Shown: one piece after another, positions 6,641-13,258 of the stretch
Position numbering within the stretch: the stretch's first letter is position 1
Layout of the letters: each line of letters starts with the position of its first letter
From: a virus
DNA length: 50,523 bases
IMG/VR virus record: IMGVR_UViG_3300044515_000029
Coordinates: 1-50,523 of that record
Reading direction: 5' to 3' (one strand)
The notes under the pieces: generated by a model
What the model was told of the DNA's origin: nothing
What the model saw: the letters and a program-made list of their open reading frames with translations, nothing else
The model's database searches: none
Translations under genes and position numbers: made by a program

Positions 6641-7719
6641 GCTGCAACCTCGGTAGTTTTGAAAGACAAAAGCCAATAAAGAGCGGTCGAGCGGTCCACT
6701 AGGAAGTGATCCTCGATGGCGTCGATCATTTGTTCGGCGGGCGGCGGCGGCAGAGCCCTCACGCGCGGCTTGACGGTGACGGTTGCCGTGACAAGTTCCG
6801 CCGGCACGGCGGACGGAACCGGCTCAATCCTCGGCGCTTGCGCCTCGCGCAGCTTCGCCTGTTCGCGCTCCAGTTCCGCGCGTTGATCGGCCAGGCGCTT
6901 TTCCTCCGCGGCGTTCGCCTGGCGCTGTTCCTCGGCTATGCGGGCATTCTCCCGGCGCTCATCGGCGAGGCGCTTTTCTTCGGCCTCGCGCTTCGCCTTG
7001 TCGGCGGCCTCTTGTTTGCGCCGTTCCTCGGCGGCGACGCGCTCGCGCTCAGCCTGCTCGGCTTGGCGCTTCGCCAGTTCGGCGCGCTCAGTTGCGAGCC
7101 GGCGCTGTTCGGTCTCGTGGGCCACGGCAGCGCCATGAAGCCCACGAAGTCTCGTAAGGGCGTTGTCCCATACGGTAAACGCCTCCTGCTCGAACTCCTG
7201 AAAGCCGGCGTCCGGCCTGATGGCCTCAAGGTCGGTGATGTGTTCAGCAATCAGCTCGGACCCGCTGGCCGGCGTCAGCGTTTGACAGCCGCGCAATTCA
7301 TCGACGCGCTCCCGTAGGGCCTTTACGCGGTATATCTCGGCGTCAATGCGCGCCTGTTTCTCCGCTTCTTTGCGCGCTTCCTCGTTGGTTATCTGCAGGT
7401 GTATCGGCGCCTCGATCTTTTCGATGGCCTCAGTGATGCGCGCCGCAACCGCGTCGAGCTGCTTGCCGAGCGCGAGAATGGGCGCCTTTGCGGCCTTGCG
7501 GATGCGCTCGACCTCGTATCGCGGCTCGCGGATGAATGCGCGGGCTTCCTTCGCCATGTCCATGCCAGCGGTCGTTGTGACCTCGTAGACCACGCCGAGG
7601 TACCGCTCGCGCAGATCGGCGAGACCAGCCTCGATGCGGTTGATTGATTCGACGCCGGTTGTAACCCTGGATAGCTCCAGGGCCATCGCGTCCGGTGCCG
7701 CTGTCTTTTCCTCACTCAT
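6637..7719 (-). CDS. Coiled-coil phage recombination-associated protein
   Basis: A 360-aa protein with a helical N-terminal 190 residues, a highly charged central coiled coil (about residues 195-295, repeated EEKRLADERRE and AELAKRQAEQ stretches), a proline-rich linker and a C-terminal ordered block (EDHFLVDRSTALYWLLSF). Proteins of this shape (resembling DUF1351) lie between SSB and exonuclease genes in many phages. A structural or regulatory role in recombination is inferred from position. The start is the ATG at 7719, directly abutting the exonuclease stop. Confidence 0.75.
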   Translation of the reverse strand: MSEEKTAAPDAMALELSRVTTGVESINRIEAGLADLRERYLGVVYEVTTTAGMDMAKEARAFIREPRYEVERIRKAAKAPILALGKQLDAVAARITEAIEKIEAPIHLQITNEEARKEAEKQARIDAEIYRVKALRERVDELRGCQTLTPASGSELIAEHITDLEAIRPDAGFQEFEQEAFTVWDNALTRLRGLHGAAVAHETEQRRLATERAELAKRQAEQAERERVAAEERRKQEAADKAKREAEEKRLADERRENARIAEEQRQANAAEEKRLADQRAELEREQAKLREAQAPRIEPVPSAVPAELVTATVTVKPRVRALPPPPAEQMIDAIEDHFLVDRSTALYWLLSFKTTEVAA

Positions 7720-8358
7720 TTATGCCGCCCTCAATTTCTGAATTTCACCGACCTCGACCGAGACTTCGGCGAGGAACCGTTCGGCGTCGCGCTGATACGC
7801 GCTGATTTCTTCCTCTTTGCGCTCTAGGCGCACGCAAAGGAATTGCAGGTCAGTTGGGAAGCTCGGGTCGAAGCTGATGAAGTCGCACCAGCGCGCACCG
7901 CTCACCCACATGTTATGGATGCACTGCCAGCGGTAGTCATCCGGGATTTTGCGTGTACGCAGATACTCAAGATGCGTTGCGCTCTCGGGACACTTCGCCT
8001 CGATGATTCCCTCGAAGTCATTTATGTGCCCGTCAAGCGAGCAACCGACCATGACCGGGCCGCTGGACAGGAACCCAGTCCGCTCGACAATGCACCCCAT
8101 TCGCGCCTCGTACATGCCGAGCGCCATCGGCTCGCAGTCGATGCCCTGCTGCGTGACGCGCGTCGTAAATGCGCGCTCGTAGGGACGCTGCGTGACGCGC
8201 TCAAGCGCCAGGCCGATGCGCAAGTTGCGGCGCGCTGCGGCCTCGCCGGACTTAATCTTCGCCATCATGGCGGCGGCGCGTGAGCCAGTGAGACGGCCGA
8301 CGCGCGCCGCGCGCCATTCGTCGGAGCGCTGAGGGAAATCTATAACGGTAAAATTCAT
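7720..8358 (-). CDS. YqaJ-family viral recombinase (lambda-exonuclease-like)
   Basis: The 212-aa product opens with QRSDEWRAARVGRLTGS, the YqaJ signature. Catalytic PD-(D/E)xK residues are visible as Asp109 (SLDG), Glu120 and Lys122 (IIEAKCP). It is expected to digest 5' strands of double-stranded DNA ends, producing the 3' overhangs used by the neighbouring ERF annealing protein. Its start overlaps the ERF stop by 4 nt, so exonuclease and annealase are made together, as in lambda Exo/Bet pairs. Confidence 0.92.
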   Translation of the reverse strand: MNFTVIDFPQRSDEWRAARVGRLTGSRAAAMMAKIKSGEAAARRNLRIGLALERVTQRPYERAFTTRVTQQGIDCEPMALGMYEARMGCIVERTGFLSSGPVMVGCSLDGHINDFEGIIEAKCPESATHLEYLRTRKIPDDYRWQCIHNMWVSGARWCDFISFDPSFPTDLQFLCVRLERKEEEISAYQRDAERFLAEVSVEVGEIQKLRAA

Positions 8359-9170
8359 GACTTCGCCCCCTTCTTGACCTTCGCCGCTTCAGCCTTGAGC
8401 GCGGTCCATTCCTCGTTGTAGTCGGCGACGATTCGGGCGCGCGTTGTTTCGGCGAGCTTCTGAAACGCTGCGGACAGTTCGGCGGTTCCCATCTCTGCCG
8501 CAACCTTCAACGCGTTGACGACGTCCTGCGCGAGCGCAGGCCGCTGATCGGCTTCGGGCGCGTCGTCGCCGGTCTTGCGGTCATCGGCGTCCGGTAGGTC
8601 CGTGGTGGACAAACCCGTCGCGCCCAGCAGCGTGTAGCGCTCCAGCAGCGTCTTTGTTGACGCAATCGCCTGTACCGGGCTCTTGCTACCCGACGTGTCC
8701 GGAGGCGCAACCATCGAGAACGATTCGGAATGGCCGAGCCGATGCGTGATGACGCATTCGACGCGCACCATCCCCTCGGGCTGAGTCGTCACCCATCGGT
8801 GCGAGAAGCCGTGCTGCGCGAGGCCAGCGATGATCTTGTACGTGACCTCGGCGTGCGTCGCGTGGTCGTATGCGGTGCTCTGCCCGGTGCGGCGAGAGTC
8901 GAAGCCGACGTGCTTGTTTTTGAAAATGACGGGCGGGGTTTTCTTGAATTCCGCCATGTCAGCAACGAAGGCTTTGCGCGCCTCGGTCGAATCCCATCGC
9001 TCTTTTACTTCGAGCAGTTGCATGAGCCGCACGGGATCAAAGTTCGGATCCGATGCGGCGCGGTCGATAATCGCCATCAGGGCACCGACGCTTGACATCG
9101 GCGGGCCGCCGTCGCCGCCCGCTGCGGCCGGCAGTTGAGAAACGGTTTCTGTTCTTACTATTGCGTTCAT
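8355..9170 (-). CDS. erf: ERF-family single-strand annealing protein
   Basis: This 271-aa protein contains the ERF core: KAFVADMAEFKKTPPVIFKN, then AEVTYKIIAGLAQHGFSHRW and SFSMVAPPDTSGSKSPVQA. ERF proteins (as in P22) anneal complementary single strands and circularise or recombine phage DNA. The C-terminal part (about 200-271) is acidic then basic and may contact partners. It is followed by the YqaJ exonuclease in a coupled pair. Confidence 0.93.
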   Translation of the reverse strand: MNAIVRTETVSQLPAAAGGDGGPPMSSVGALMAIIDRAASDPNFDPVRLMQLLEVKERWDSTEARKAFVADMAEFKKTPPVIFKNKHVGFDSRRTGQSTAYDHATHAEVTYKIIAGLAQHGFSHRWVTTQPEGMVRVECVITHRLGHSESFSMVAPPDTSGSKSPVQAIASTKTLLERYTLLGATGLSTTDLPDADDRKTGDDAPEADQRPALAQDVVNALKVAAEMGTAELSAAFQKLAETTRARIVADYNEEWTALKAEAAKVKKGAKS

Positions 9171-9197
9171 GATTTCCTCTTGGTTGATGCCGGACTA

Positions 9198-9383
9198 TCA
9201 GGCCTGTTTGCGACAGAGCGCGGGAACATCCGCGCTCAAATCAAATTCGGTTCGCTGCTGCGTGATCCGGTCTATTTCGTTTCGCTGCTCGACAACCAGG
9301 CGCCTAAGCCGGCGGTTCTCGCGGATCGAGTCGGCGAGCAGATCGCGCAGCAAGCGCGGGTTACGGGCGAGGGATGCGGTCAT
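9198..9383 (-). CDS. Small coiled hypothetical protein (61 aa)
   Basis: The product starts MTASLARNPRLLRDLLADSI and is almost entirely one charged helix (ENRRLRRLVVEQRNEIDRI). Its ATG overlaps the stop of the upstream membrane protein (ATGA at 9380-9383). Function unknown; the helix suggests oligomerisation. Confidence 0.5.
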   Translation of the reverse strand: MTASLARNPRLLRDLLADSIRENRRLRRLVVEQRNEIDRITQQRTEFDLSADVPALCRKQA

Positions 9384-9562
9384 TGCAGCTTCCCAGCGCG
9401 GTAGTAGGGGTCCGTGACCTGTCGGAAAAAAGGCGAATTCAATCGGCCTAGAATCCGTTCGCGGTCTCGCCTACGCGCTATGCGCGCACCGATAACGCAG
9501 ACCAGGATGCAAAACGAGATTGATGCGATCCCAAGCAATTCGAGCGCGTGCTGCCAGCTCAT
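9380..9562 (-). CDS. Small single-span membrane protein (60 aa)
   Basis: Beginning at the ATG at 9562, the protein reads MSWQHALELLGIASISFCIL and continues VCVIGARIARRRDRERI: one hydrophobic segment (about residues 8-26) followed by a positively charged cytoplasmic stretch. The frame runs further upstream, but that part is Arg-rich out-of-frame shadow of the HNH gene. The start overlaps the HNH stop. Early phage membrane peptides of this form can affect superinfection or host envelope, but nothing specific is visible. Confidence 0.55.
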   Translation of the reverse strand: MSWQHALELLGIASISFCILVCVIGARIARRRDRERILGRLNSPFFRQVTDPYYRAGKLQ

Positions 9563-9939
9563 GCGTATTCCTCCATTGATTCGACGGCGCGACCCCGCGC
9601 GATGTTTTCTTCCATTGCGCGCTGATCGCGGCGCTTTATGTTTTCGTCGCCCGTTACCGCTTCCAGGTGCGTAGGCTCGATGCAGAGCGAGTTGACGCAG
9701 GTATGGTCGACCTCGTGGCCGGGCGGGATCGGGCCGACGAATACCTCGTATGAGATTCGGTGCGCTCTGCGCGTGACGTGCCGGCCGCCCTTTAGGCGAA
9801 TGTTTAGACGGCCGTCCTCGCCACCGCCGCGACGCTTCGCGCGCTTGCCCGTCCAGATGCGGCAACCGGTCAGCGGGTCGAGCACGCTGTTCGCCAGAAG
9901 GCGCGCGGCGAGGCTCGCGTATTTACGCGGGACGCTCAT
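9559..9939 (-). CDS. HNH endonuclease
   Basis: A 126-aa protein with the HNH_3 pattern: RRAHRISYEVFVGPIPPGHE, then VDHTCVNSLCIEPTHLEAVT. The two-His core, paired Cys and the WTG opening are all present, so the metal site looks intact. The start, ATG at 9939, shares its last base with the upstream stop. It may be a free-standing homing-type nuclease or an accessory recombination nuclease. Confidence 0.88.
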   Translation of the reverse strand: MSVPRKYASLAARLLANSVLDPLTGCRIWTGKRAKRRGGGEDGRLNIRLKGGRHVTRRAHRISYEVFVGPIPPGHEVDHTCVNSLCIEPTHLEAVTGDENIKRRDQRAMEENIARGRAVESMEEYA

Positions 9940-10838
9940 TACTGCTGATCGGCCTTGACGAACTCGCCGCCCACCAGCGTGTAGAAAACGTCCGGCTCAA
10001 TGCCGTTGTCTCCTACCTTGCTCGCGCGAATGTGCAGCAGCTTTCCGTCGTCGTCGTGCTCGCATAGGACGATGGCGGCGTCCTTGCTGGCCTTGGCGCG
10101 ACCGTACCGGCCGATGCTCATGGCGACAGCGGCTATGCCGGTGGCGCTCGACGCTGAGCTGTCCCCGGTGGCGCTCGACGCTGATCTGTACCCGGTGGCG
10201 CTCGACGCTGAGCTGTACCCGGTGGCGCTCGACGCTGAGCTGTCCCCGGTGGCGCTCGACGCTGAGCTGTACCCGGTGGCGCTCGACGCTGAGCTGTCCC
10301 CGGTGGCGCTCGACGCTGATCTGTACCCGGTGGCGCTCGACGCTGAGCTGTACCCGGTGGCGCTCGACGCTGATCTGTACCCGGTGGCGCTCGACGCTGA
10401 GCTGTACCCGGTGGCGCTCGACGCTGAGCTGTCGGCGTCCGCATGATTCGATGTAGCCGGATTGCAATGCGCGGTCACCCAGGCAATAGCGCGCCCGATG
10501 TAATCAGGAAGCGAAATCATGGCTTTGACGTGCAGCTTTCCGCTCGCGATCTTGCTGTCATCGGAGTGCGTGGAAATAACTCCGCTGGCCTCGACCTCCG
10601 CGAACAGCGACACGCCTGGCGCGTAGTAGCGGAAAACATCGAGCGGGTTTTCGCAGGAGTGAAATCCTCCCTCGCACGCCTTGACTTCGCCATCATGCTC
10701 GAAGGTCTCGCCAACTTTGAATTGGTAACCGCGACACTGCATGTTCGCGTCGAAACCCTTGAAGGCAACTATTTTTGTGTCTGTCTCTTTCACGGGAGTA
10801 TCTCCATTTGAATTGGTTGGAATTTGTGAGGCGCTCAT
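9939..10838 (-). CDS. DUF7666-like protein with tandem nonapeptide repeats
   Basis: Translated from the ATG at 10838, this 299-aa protein has an N-terminal domain (residues about 20-125) with TKIVAFKGFDANMQCRGYQF and CEGGFHSCENPLDVFRYY, resembling DUF7666 of phages. Then come eleven 9-residue repeats of type (Y/D)(S/R)SASSATG (residues about 134-235), and a C-terminal domain with GRYGRAKASKDAAIVLCEHD. The repeat block probably forms a beta-solenoid or a flexible rod. The frame extends upstream to 11150 but that region overlaps three coupled genes and is not coding. Function unknown; it lies near the promoter end of the early operon, so it should be made early. Confidence 0.8.
   Translation of the reverse strand: MSASQIPTNSNGDTPVKETDTKIVAFKGFDANMQCRGYQFKVGETFEHDGEVKACEGGFHSCENPLDVFRYYAPGVSLFAEVEASGVISTHSDDSKIASGKLHVKAMISLPDYIGRAIAWVTAHCNPATSNHADADSSASSATGYSSASSATGYRSASSATGYSSASSATGYRSASSATGDSSASSATGYSSASSATGDSSASSATGYSSASSATGYRSASSATGDSSASSATGIAAVAMSIGRYGRAKASKDAAIVLCEHDDDGKLLHIRASKVGDNGIEPDVFYTLVGGEFVKADQQ
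10140..10436 (-). repeat. Eleven tandem 27-bp repeats inside the early gene
   Basis: The plus-strand unit GGTGGCGCTCGACGCTGA(G/T)C and seven further bases repeats every 27 bp, starting at 10140 and last at 10410. Units differ only at the GAG/GAT position (Ser versus Arg codon) and the TAC/TCC position (Tyr versus Asp codon). Because 27 is a multiple of three, copy-number change keeps the reading frame. There are no spacers, so this is not a CRISPR array. Confidence 0.95.
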
Positions 10839-11002
10839 GCGTGCACCATCGGCGCGACGCGCGCACTGCGGACGGTCTCGACCGCCTTGCACTTCGGGCA
10901 ACGAAACTTGTTCGCCGGCAGCGGGCGGCCCCACTGGTTGACAATGAAAGCCTGGTAGCCGTCGCTGTGTCCGCACTTGCAGCGGATTGTTACGGCGCTC
11001 AT
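10835..11002 (-). CDS. Zinc-ribbon microprotein (55 aa)
   Basis: From the ATG at 11002 the product is MSAVTIRCKCGHSDGYQAFI, then KFRCPKCKAVETV. Two Cys-x-Cys/Cys-x2-Cys pairs about 28 residues apart make a complete four-Cys zinc ribbon. The start overlaps the upstream stop by 4 nt. Function unknown; phage-encoded ribbons of this size often bind nucleic acid or host polymerase, which is speculative here. Confidence 0.65.
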   Translation of the reverse strand: MSAVTIRCKCGHSDGYQAFIVNQWGRPLPANKFRCPKCKAVETVRSARVAPMVHA

Positions 11003-11274
11003 AGACCCGCCTTCGCGAGCGCGTCGCGCGCAGCTCGGCACGGGCATAGCGGCGCCTCCCGGTCTGAGTGAATGCAATCGCACTCAGCCAGCAGCGGCAT
11101 GACATCGCGCAGCGCCTCGGAAAGATCGGGCGCGGCGGATCGCTGGACACCTAGCGCGATGCACGCTGCAAGCTCGACCTCGCTTAGATGCGCCTCGCTA
11201 TGGTTGCCGCGTTTCGCGAAAACTTGGCGCGCGAGCGCCTGTCCGATTTCAACCGGCGTGCGATAGGCGCTCAT
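10999..11274 (-). CDS. Hypothetical phage protein (91 aa)
   Basis: Starting at the ATG at 11274, the product reads MSAYRTPVEIGQALARQVFA with a helical middle (HLSEVELAACIALGVQ) and a Cys-containing tail (ECDCIHSDREAPLCPCRAAR). The Cys cluster might bind metal. Start and stop both overlap neighbours in ATGA form. No family recognised. Confidence 0.55.
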   Translation of the reverse strand: MSAYRTPVEIGQALARQVFAKRGNHSEAHLSEVELAACIALGVQRSAAPDLSEALRDVMPLLAECDCIHSDREAPLCPCRAARDALAKAGL

Positions 11275-11585
11275 GCGCCCTCCATCAGCCGCTCTTGCTG
11301 GCGGTCCCATCGCCTCTCCGCGCAACCCTCGCAGTAGAACTCTCCGGTCGGCGCGCCCCAGGGATCGAGCTGCACGGCGTGCTTCCAGTCGGTGGGCTTT
11401 TCGCAGTCATCGCAGACCGGCGCTGCCTCGGCAGGCTTCATCCATTCGCCATGAAAGCGAGCGGTTCCCATGATTTTGCCGACGGTGAAAAAGATGTCGC
11501 CGCGGTCCATGCCTGGCTTAATCGAATCAGCCAGCGCGAGGATTTCGAGCAGCGCCTTCTGCATGCGCTTTGCGTCGGCGCTCAT
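11271..11585 (-). CDS. Zinc-ribbon hypothetical protein (104 aa)
   Basis: The protein begins MSADAKRMQKALLEILALAD at the ATG at 11585. The N-terminal half is helical; the second half carries CDDCEKPTDWKH and FYCEGCAERRW, a four-Cys ribbon. It is coupled to both neighbours by 4-nt overlaps. Function unknown. Confidence 0.6.
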   Translation of the reverse strand: MSADAKRMQKALLEILALADSIKPGMDRGDIFFTVGKIMGTARFHGEWMKPAEAAPVCDDCEKPTDWKHAVQLDPWGAPTGEFYCEGCAERRWDRQQERLMEGA

Positions 11586-11818
11586 GCCGCCGCCTTGACG
11601 CGAGCCTTTGCCAGTGCGCGGACGCGGACGACATACAGATGGCCTTCGCAGCCTTCGCTGGACCAACTGACGACGAACGATCGAAAGCCGCGGTCACGCG
11701 CGTATGGCGTTATGGTGACGGCGTTCCCCATCTCGCGCGCTTTCTTGATCAAGTCGCGCACAACCAATGGACGCTCAGCGCGCCAATTGGCGTGCATGTT
11801 GAAAACCGCGACGCTCAT
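11582..11818 (-). CDS. Hypothetical phage protein (78 aa)
   Basis: The product MSVAVFNMHANWRAERPLVV continues with a helix (RDLIKKAREMGNAVTITPYA) and a beta-rich end (FRSFVVSWSSEGCEGHLYVV). Coupled start (ATG overlapping the upstream stop at 11815). No domain recognised, but the composition looks like a folded alpha/beta protein. Confidence 0.55.
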   Translation of the reverse strand: MSVAVFNMHANWRAERPLVVRDLIKKAREMGNAVTITPYARDRGFRSFVVSWSSEGCEGHLYVVRVRALAKARVKAAA

Positions 11819-12012
11819 CGCGCCACCCCGCGGCGAAGCGCGGACATTGCGGCAGTCGCGGCGGCGCGATCCGCGTCACGCGCGCGGCCTTGTTCGGCTC
11901 CCCAAAACAAGAGGGGCTTGTCGGTTTTGATTTCCAGCACGGAGCCGGTGCGCGCGGCGTGCGCGTCTGCCCAGTCGAACATTTCGCGAGCGACGGCGGT
12001 TCGTGTGCTCAT
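11815..12012 (-). CDS. Hypothetical phage protein (65 aa)
   Basis: A 65-aa protein, MSTRTAVAREMFDWADAHAA at its start and Ala/Arg-rich at its end. Start overlaps the upstream stop by 4 nt. No recognised family. Confidence 0.5.
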   Translation of the reverse strand: MSTRTAVAREMFDWADAHAARTGSVLEIKTDKPLLFWGAEQGRARDADRAAATAAMSALRRGVAR

Positions 12013-12203
12013 GAATTAGTCCCGGCGCGACGACCATTCAGTTCGGCCACCAGGAGGTCAGCGGCAGCGACGGCCAGCTTCGGCGCGTCAGTGGTTACGG
12101 TGTTGCGGGCCAGTAATCCCGCCAGGGCGAAGCCGGCGAAATGCTCGCGCTTCGATAGCTGCGGCGGAACTGGCGTCCCGTTCTGTTTCCTCTTGTTGGC
12201 CAT
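12009..12203 (-). CDS. First gene of the leftward early operon (64 aa, unknown)
   Basis: The product starts MANKRKQNGTPVPPQLSKRE and then has a helical, Ala-rich body (HFAGFALAGLLARNTVTTDA). Its ATG is preceded by AAAGGAG seven bases upstream, a strong ribosome binding site that can load the whole coupled operon. It lies about 30-40 nt downstream of the PL promoter proposed at 12242-12270. Being promoter-proximal, it should be the earliest made protein, yet no function can be read from it. Confidence 0.6.
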   Translation of the reverse strand: MANKRKQNGTPVPPQLSKREHFAGFALAGLLARNTVTTDAPKLAVAAADLLVAELNGRRAGTNS

Positions 12204-12241
12204 CTCGTCTCTCCTTTGGGGGTGATTCCCCGTTGAGAGAG

Positions 12242-12270
12242 ATTAAACACCATGTGTACTATGTAGTCAA
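12242..12270 (-). promoter_or_regulatory. Leftward early promoter PL
   Basis: On the minus strand, -35 TTGACT (12270-12265) and -10 TTTAAT (12247-12242) are separated by exactly 17 bp. The -35 is five of six and the -10 is four of six to the sigma-70 consensus. One operator lies over the spacer/-10 edge (12247-12257) and another touches the -35 (12270-12280), so repressor binding would occlude polymerase. Transcription would start near 12235 and read the early operon. Confidence 0.8.
12247..12257. promoter_or_regulatory. Operator OL1 (ACAC-N3-GTGT)
   Basis: ACACCATGTGT is an 11-bp palindrome with a 3-bp centre. It matches three other sites in the immunity region and overlaps the -10 end of PL. 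Confidence 0.75.
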
Positions 12271-12280
12271 CAGGGTGTGT
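12270..12280. promoter_or_regulatory. Operator OL2 (one mismatch)
   Basis: ACAGGGTGTGT matches ACAC-N3-GTGT with one mismatch. Its centre is 23 bp from the centre of the site at 12247-12257, the same spacing as in the cI-cro pair. It abuts the PL -35. Confidence 0.7.
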
Positions 12281-12518
12281 AGTGTTTTTTCACAGAAATG
12301 CGCGGCGGCCTTTTGGACGCCCGGATCGGCCCCTATTTACTGATTGGTGTCCCTGACGGAATCGTCTACGTAGTGAAACGAGGCAGTTCCTCGCCCCCGA
12401 GAGCCGCGAAAACCAACAGGTGGCTAATCTGTGTTTTTATACTCATTCGTCACGCGGGGCATAGCAAGTTCTGTGAATCGCTTCCATGCGAGCTTTGCCC
12501 TGTAGAGTTCAAAATCGA
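12281..12518. other. Gene-free stretch between PL and the repressor gene
   Basis: No convincing gene is seen. A plus-strand frame at 12298-12555 and a minus-strand frame at 12424-12660 are open, but both run into the repressor gene, lack ribosome binding sites and look unlike coding sequence in composition. The stretch may hold the repressor transcript's 3' end, yet I see no clear intrinsic terminator. Confidence 0.4.
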
Positions 12519-12983
12519 TCAGCCGCGCAATTTTTTCCGGCCGGGATTTGCTTGAGCGGTAGATTCGCTGACCTTTCCCTCGATATATCCACGTATCTGT
12601 TCTTTTGCTGTGTCCGGTAGGTTGTCGTACTGTTCGCGCGTCACAGGAGAGAACGGCCACGCATTAGCGAGCTGAACGACGTTTGCCGCAGATCCACTTG
12701 GCAAGTGCTTTGCCTTCACTTCGCGTCCCAATAGAAAATCGACGCTGCAATGCAGAGTATCAGCCGCGTCCTCGAGCTTGTCCGTAGGCATTCCCCTTGA
12801 CTTCCAGTTGGTGATGTCCTGAGCGCCGACGTTCATTTTTTCCGCAAATTTGCTCTGGTTCATCCCGCGGGACTTCGCAAGATCAAGCGCGCGATCAATT
12901 GAGCGTTTATTTCGGTCAGTAGGAACCACGGCCGCGATGCTAAACAATCCGTTTATGTATTTGTTACACGCGGTGTTTGACAT
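12519..12983 (-). CDS. Short CI-like repressor (HTH)
   Basis: The protein has a helix-turn-helix in NQSKFAEKMNVGAQDITNWK followed by TDKLEDAADTLHCSVDFLLG, the Xre/CI type. The total is 154 aa from the ATG at 12983, and no S24/LexA-like self-cleavage domain is present: the C-terminal 70 residues contain no peptidase motif and end in a basic RKKLRG. The start is uncertain: the ATG at 12983 has no ribosome binding site and puts operator OR2 inside codons 3-6; TTG at 12947 or GTG at 12929 are possible and would leave both operators outside the gene. It should repress PL and PR through the four ACAC-N3-GTGT sites. Confidence 0.82.
   Translation of the reverse strand: MSNTACNKYINGLFSIAAVVPTDRNKRSIDRALDLAKSRGMNQSKFAEKMNVGAQDITNWKSRGMPTDKLEDAADTLHCSVDFLLGREVKAKHLPSGSAANVVQLANAWPFSPVTREQYDNLPDTAKEQIRGYIEGKVSESTAQANPGRKKLRG
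12966..12976. promoter_or_regulatory. Operator OR2 (ACAC-N3-GTGT)
   Basis: ACACGCGGTGT is a perfect match to the half-sites. It lies immediately before the -35 of PR and 23 bp (centre to centre) from the site at 12989-12999. Confidence 0.75.
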
Positions 12984-13004
12984 GGAGTACACACCGTGTT
13001 TAAT
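12977..13004 (+). promoter_or_regulatory. Rightward early promoter PR
   Basis: A perfect -35 TTGACA (12977-12982) is followed after 16 bp by TTTAAT (12999-13004), the same -10 hexamer as PL. The start point would be about 13011, only a few bases before the cro ATG at 13014, so the cro message may be leaderless or nearly so. Operators lie just upstream of the -35 and across the spacer. Confidence 0.8.
12989..12999. promoter_or_regulatory. Operator OR1 (ACAC-N3-GTGT)
   Basis: ACACACCGTGT is a perfect match to the half-sites, positioned over the spacer and first -10 base of PR. Occupancy would block PR directly. Confidence 0.75.
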
Positions 13005-13013
13005 ATGCGCGGC

Positions 13014-13223
13014 ATGACACCTGACGAGACTTCCGATTTGATCACTGCGTCCGGCGGCGATGTCGCTTTCGCTCGACTCCTTGGAATCGACCATGAGCCG
13101 TATGTCGCCCAGCGCGTCAACAACTGGAAGCGGCGAGGAATCCCATCGTCTGTCCTCGTTGCTCACTACGACACCATTCGATCGCTGAAGCGACGACTAG
13201 CACAGCAGCAGTCGGCCGCGTGA
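13014..13223 (+). CDS. Cro / YdaS-like HTH regulator
   Basis: From the ATG at 13014 the 69-aa product reads MTPDETSDLITASGGDVAFA, then RLLGIDHEPYVAQRVNNWKR and RGIPSSVLVAHYD. This is a small HTH of the Cro/YdaS type (GGDVAFARLLG... QRVNNWKRRGIP). It is divergent from the repressor and first under PR, the position of cro. An upstream in-frame ATG at 13005 would fall before the expected transcript start, so 13014 is preferred. No Shine-Dalgarno sequence is seen. Confidence 0.82.
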   Translation: MTPDETSDLITASGGDVAFARLLGIDHEPYVAQRVNNWKRRGIPSSVLVAHYDTIRSLKRRLAQQQSAA

Positions 13224-13258
13224 CCAAATTTTTTTACCACTTGGATTTGAATTAATCC

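Noticed and set aside
10140-10436. CRISPR-like array of 27-bp repeats
   Set aside because: Units are contiguous without spacers and lie within one reading frame, so they are coding tandem repeats.
12298-12555. Plus-strand ORF in the PL-repressor gap
   Set aside because: No ribosome site, runs into the repressor gene antisense, composition not protein-like.
12424-12660. Minus-strand ORF overlapping the repressor 3' end
   Set aside because: Overlap of more than 140 nt with the repressor in another frame and no start signal.
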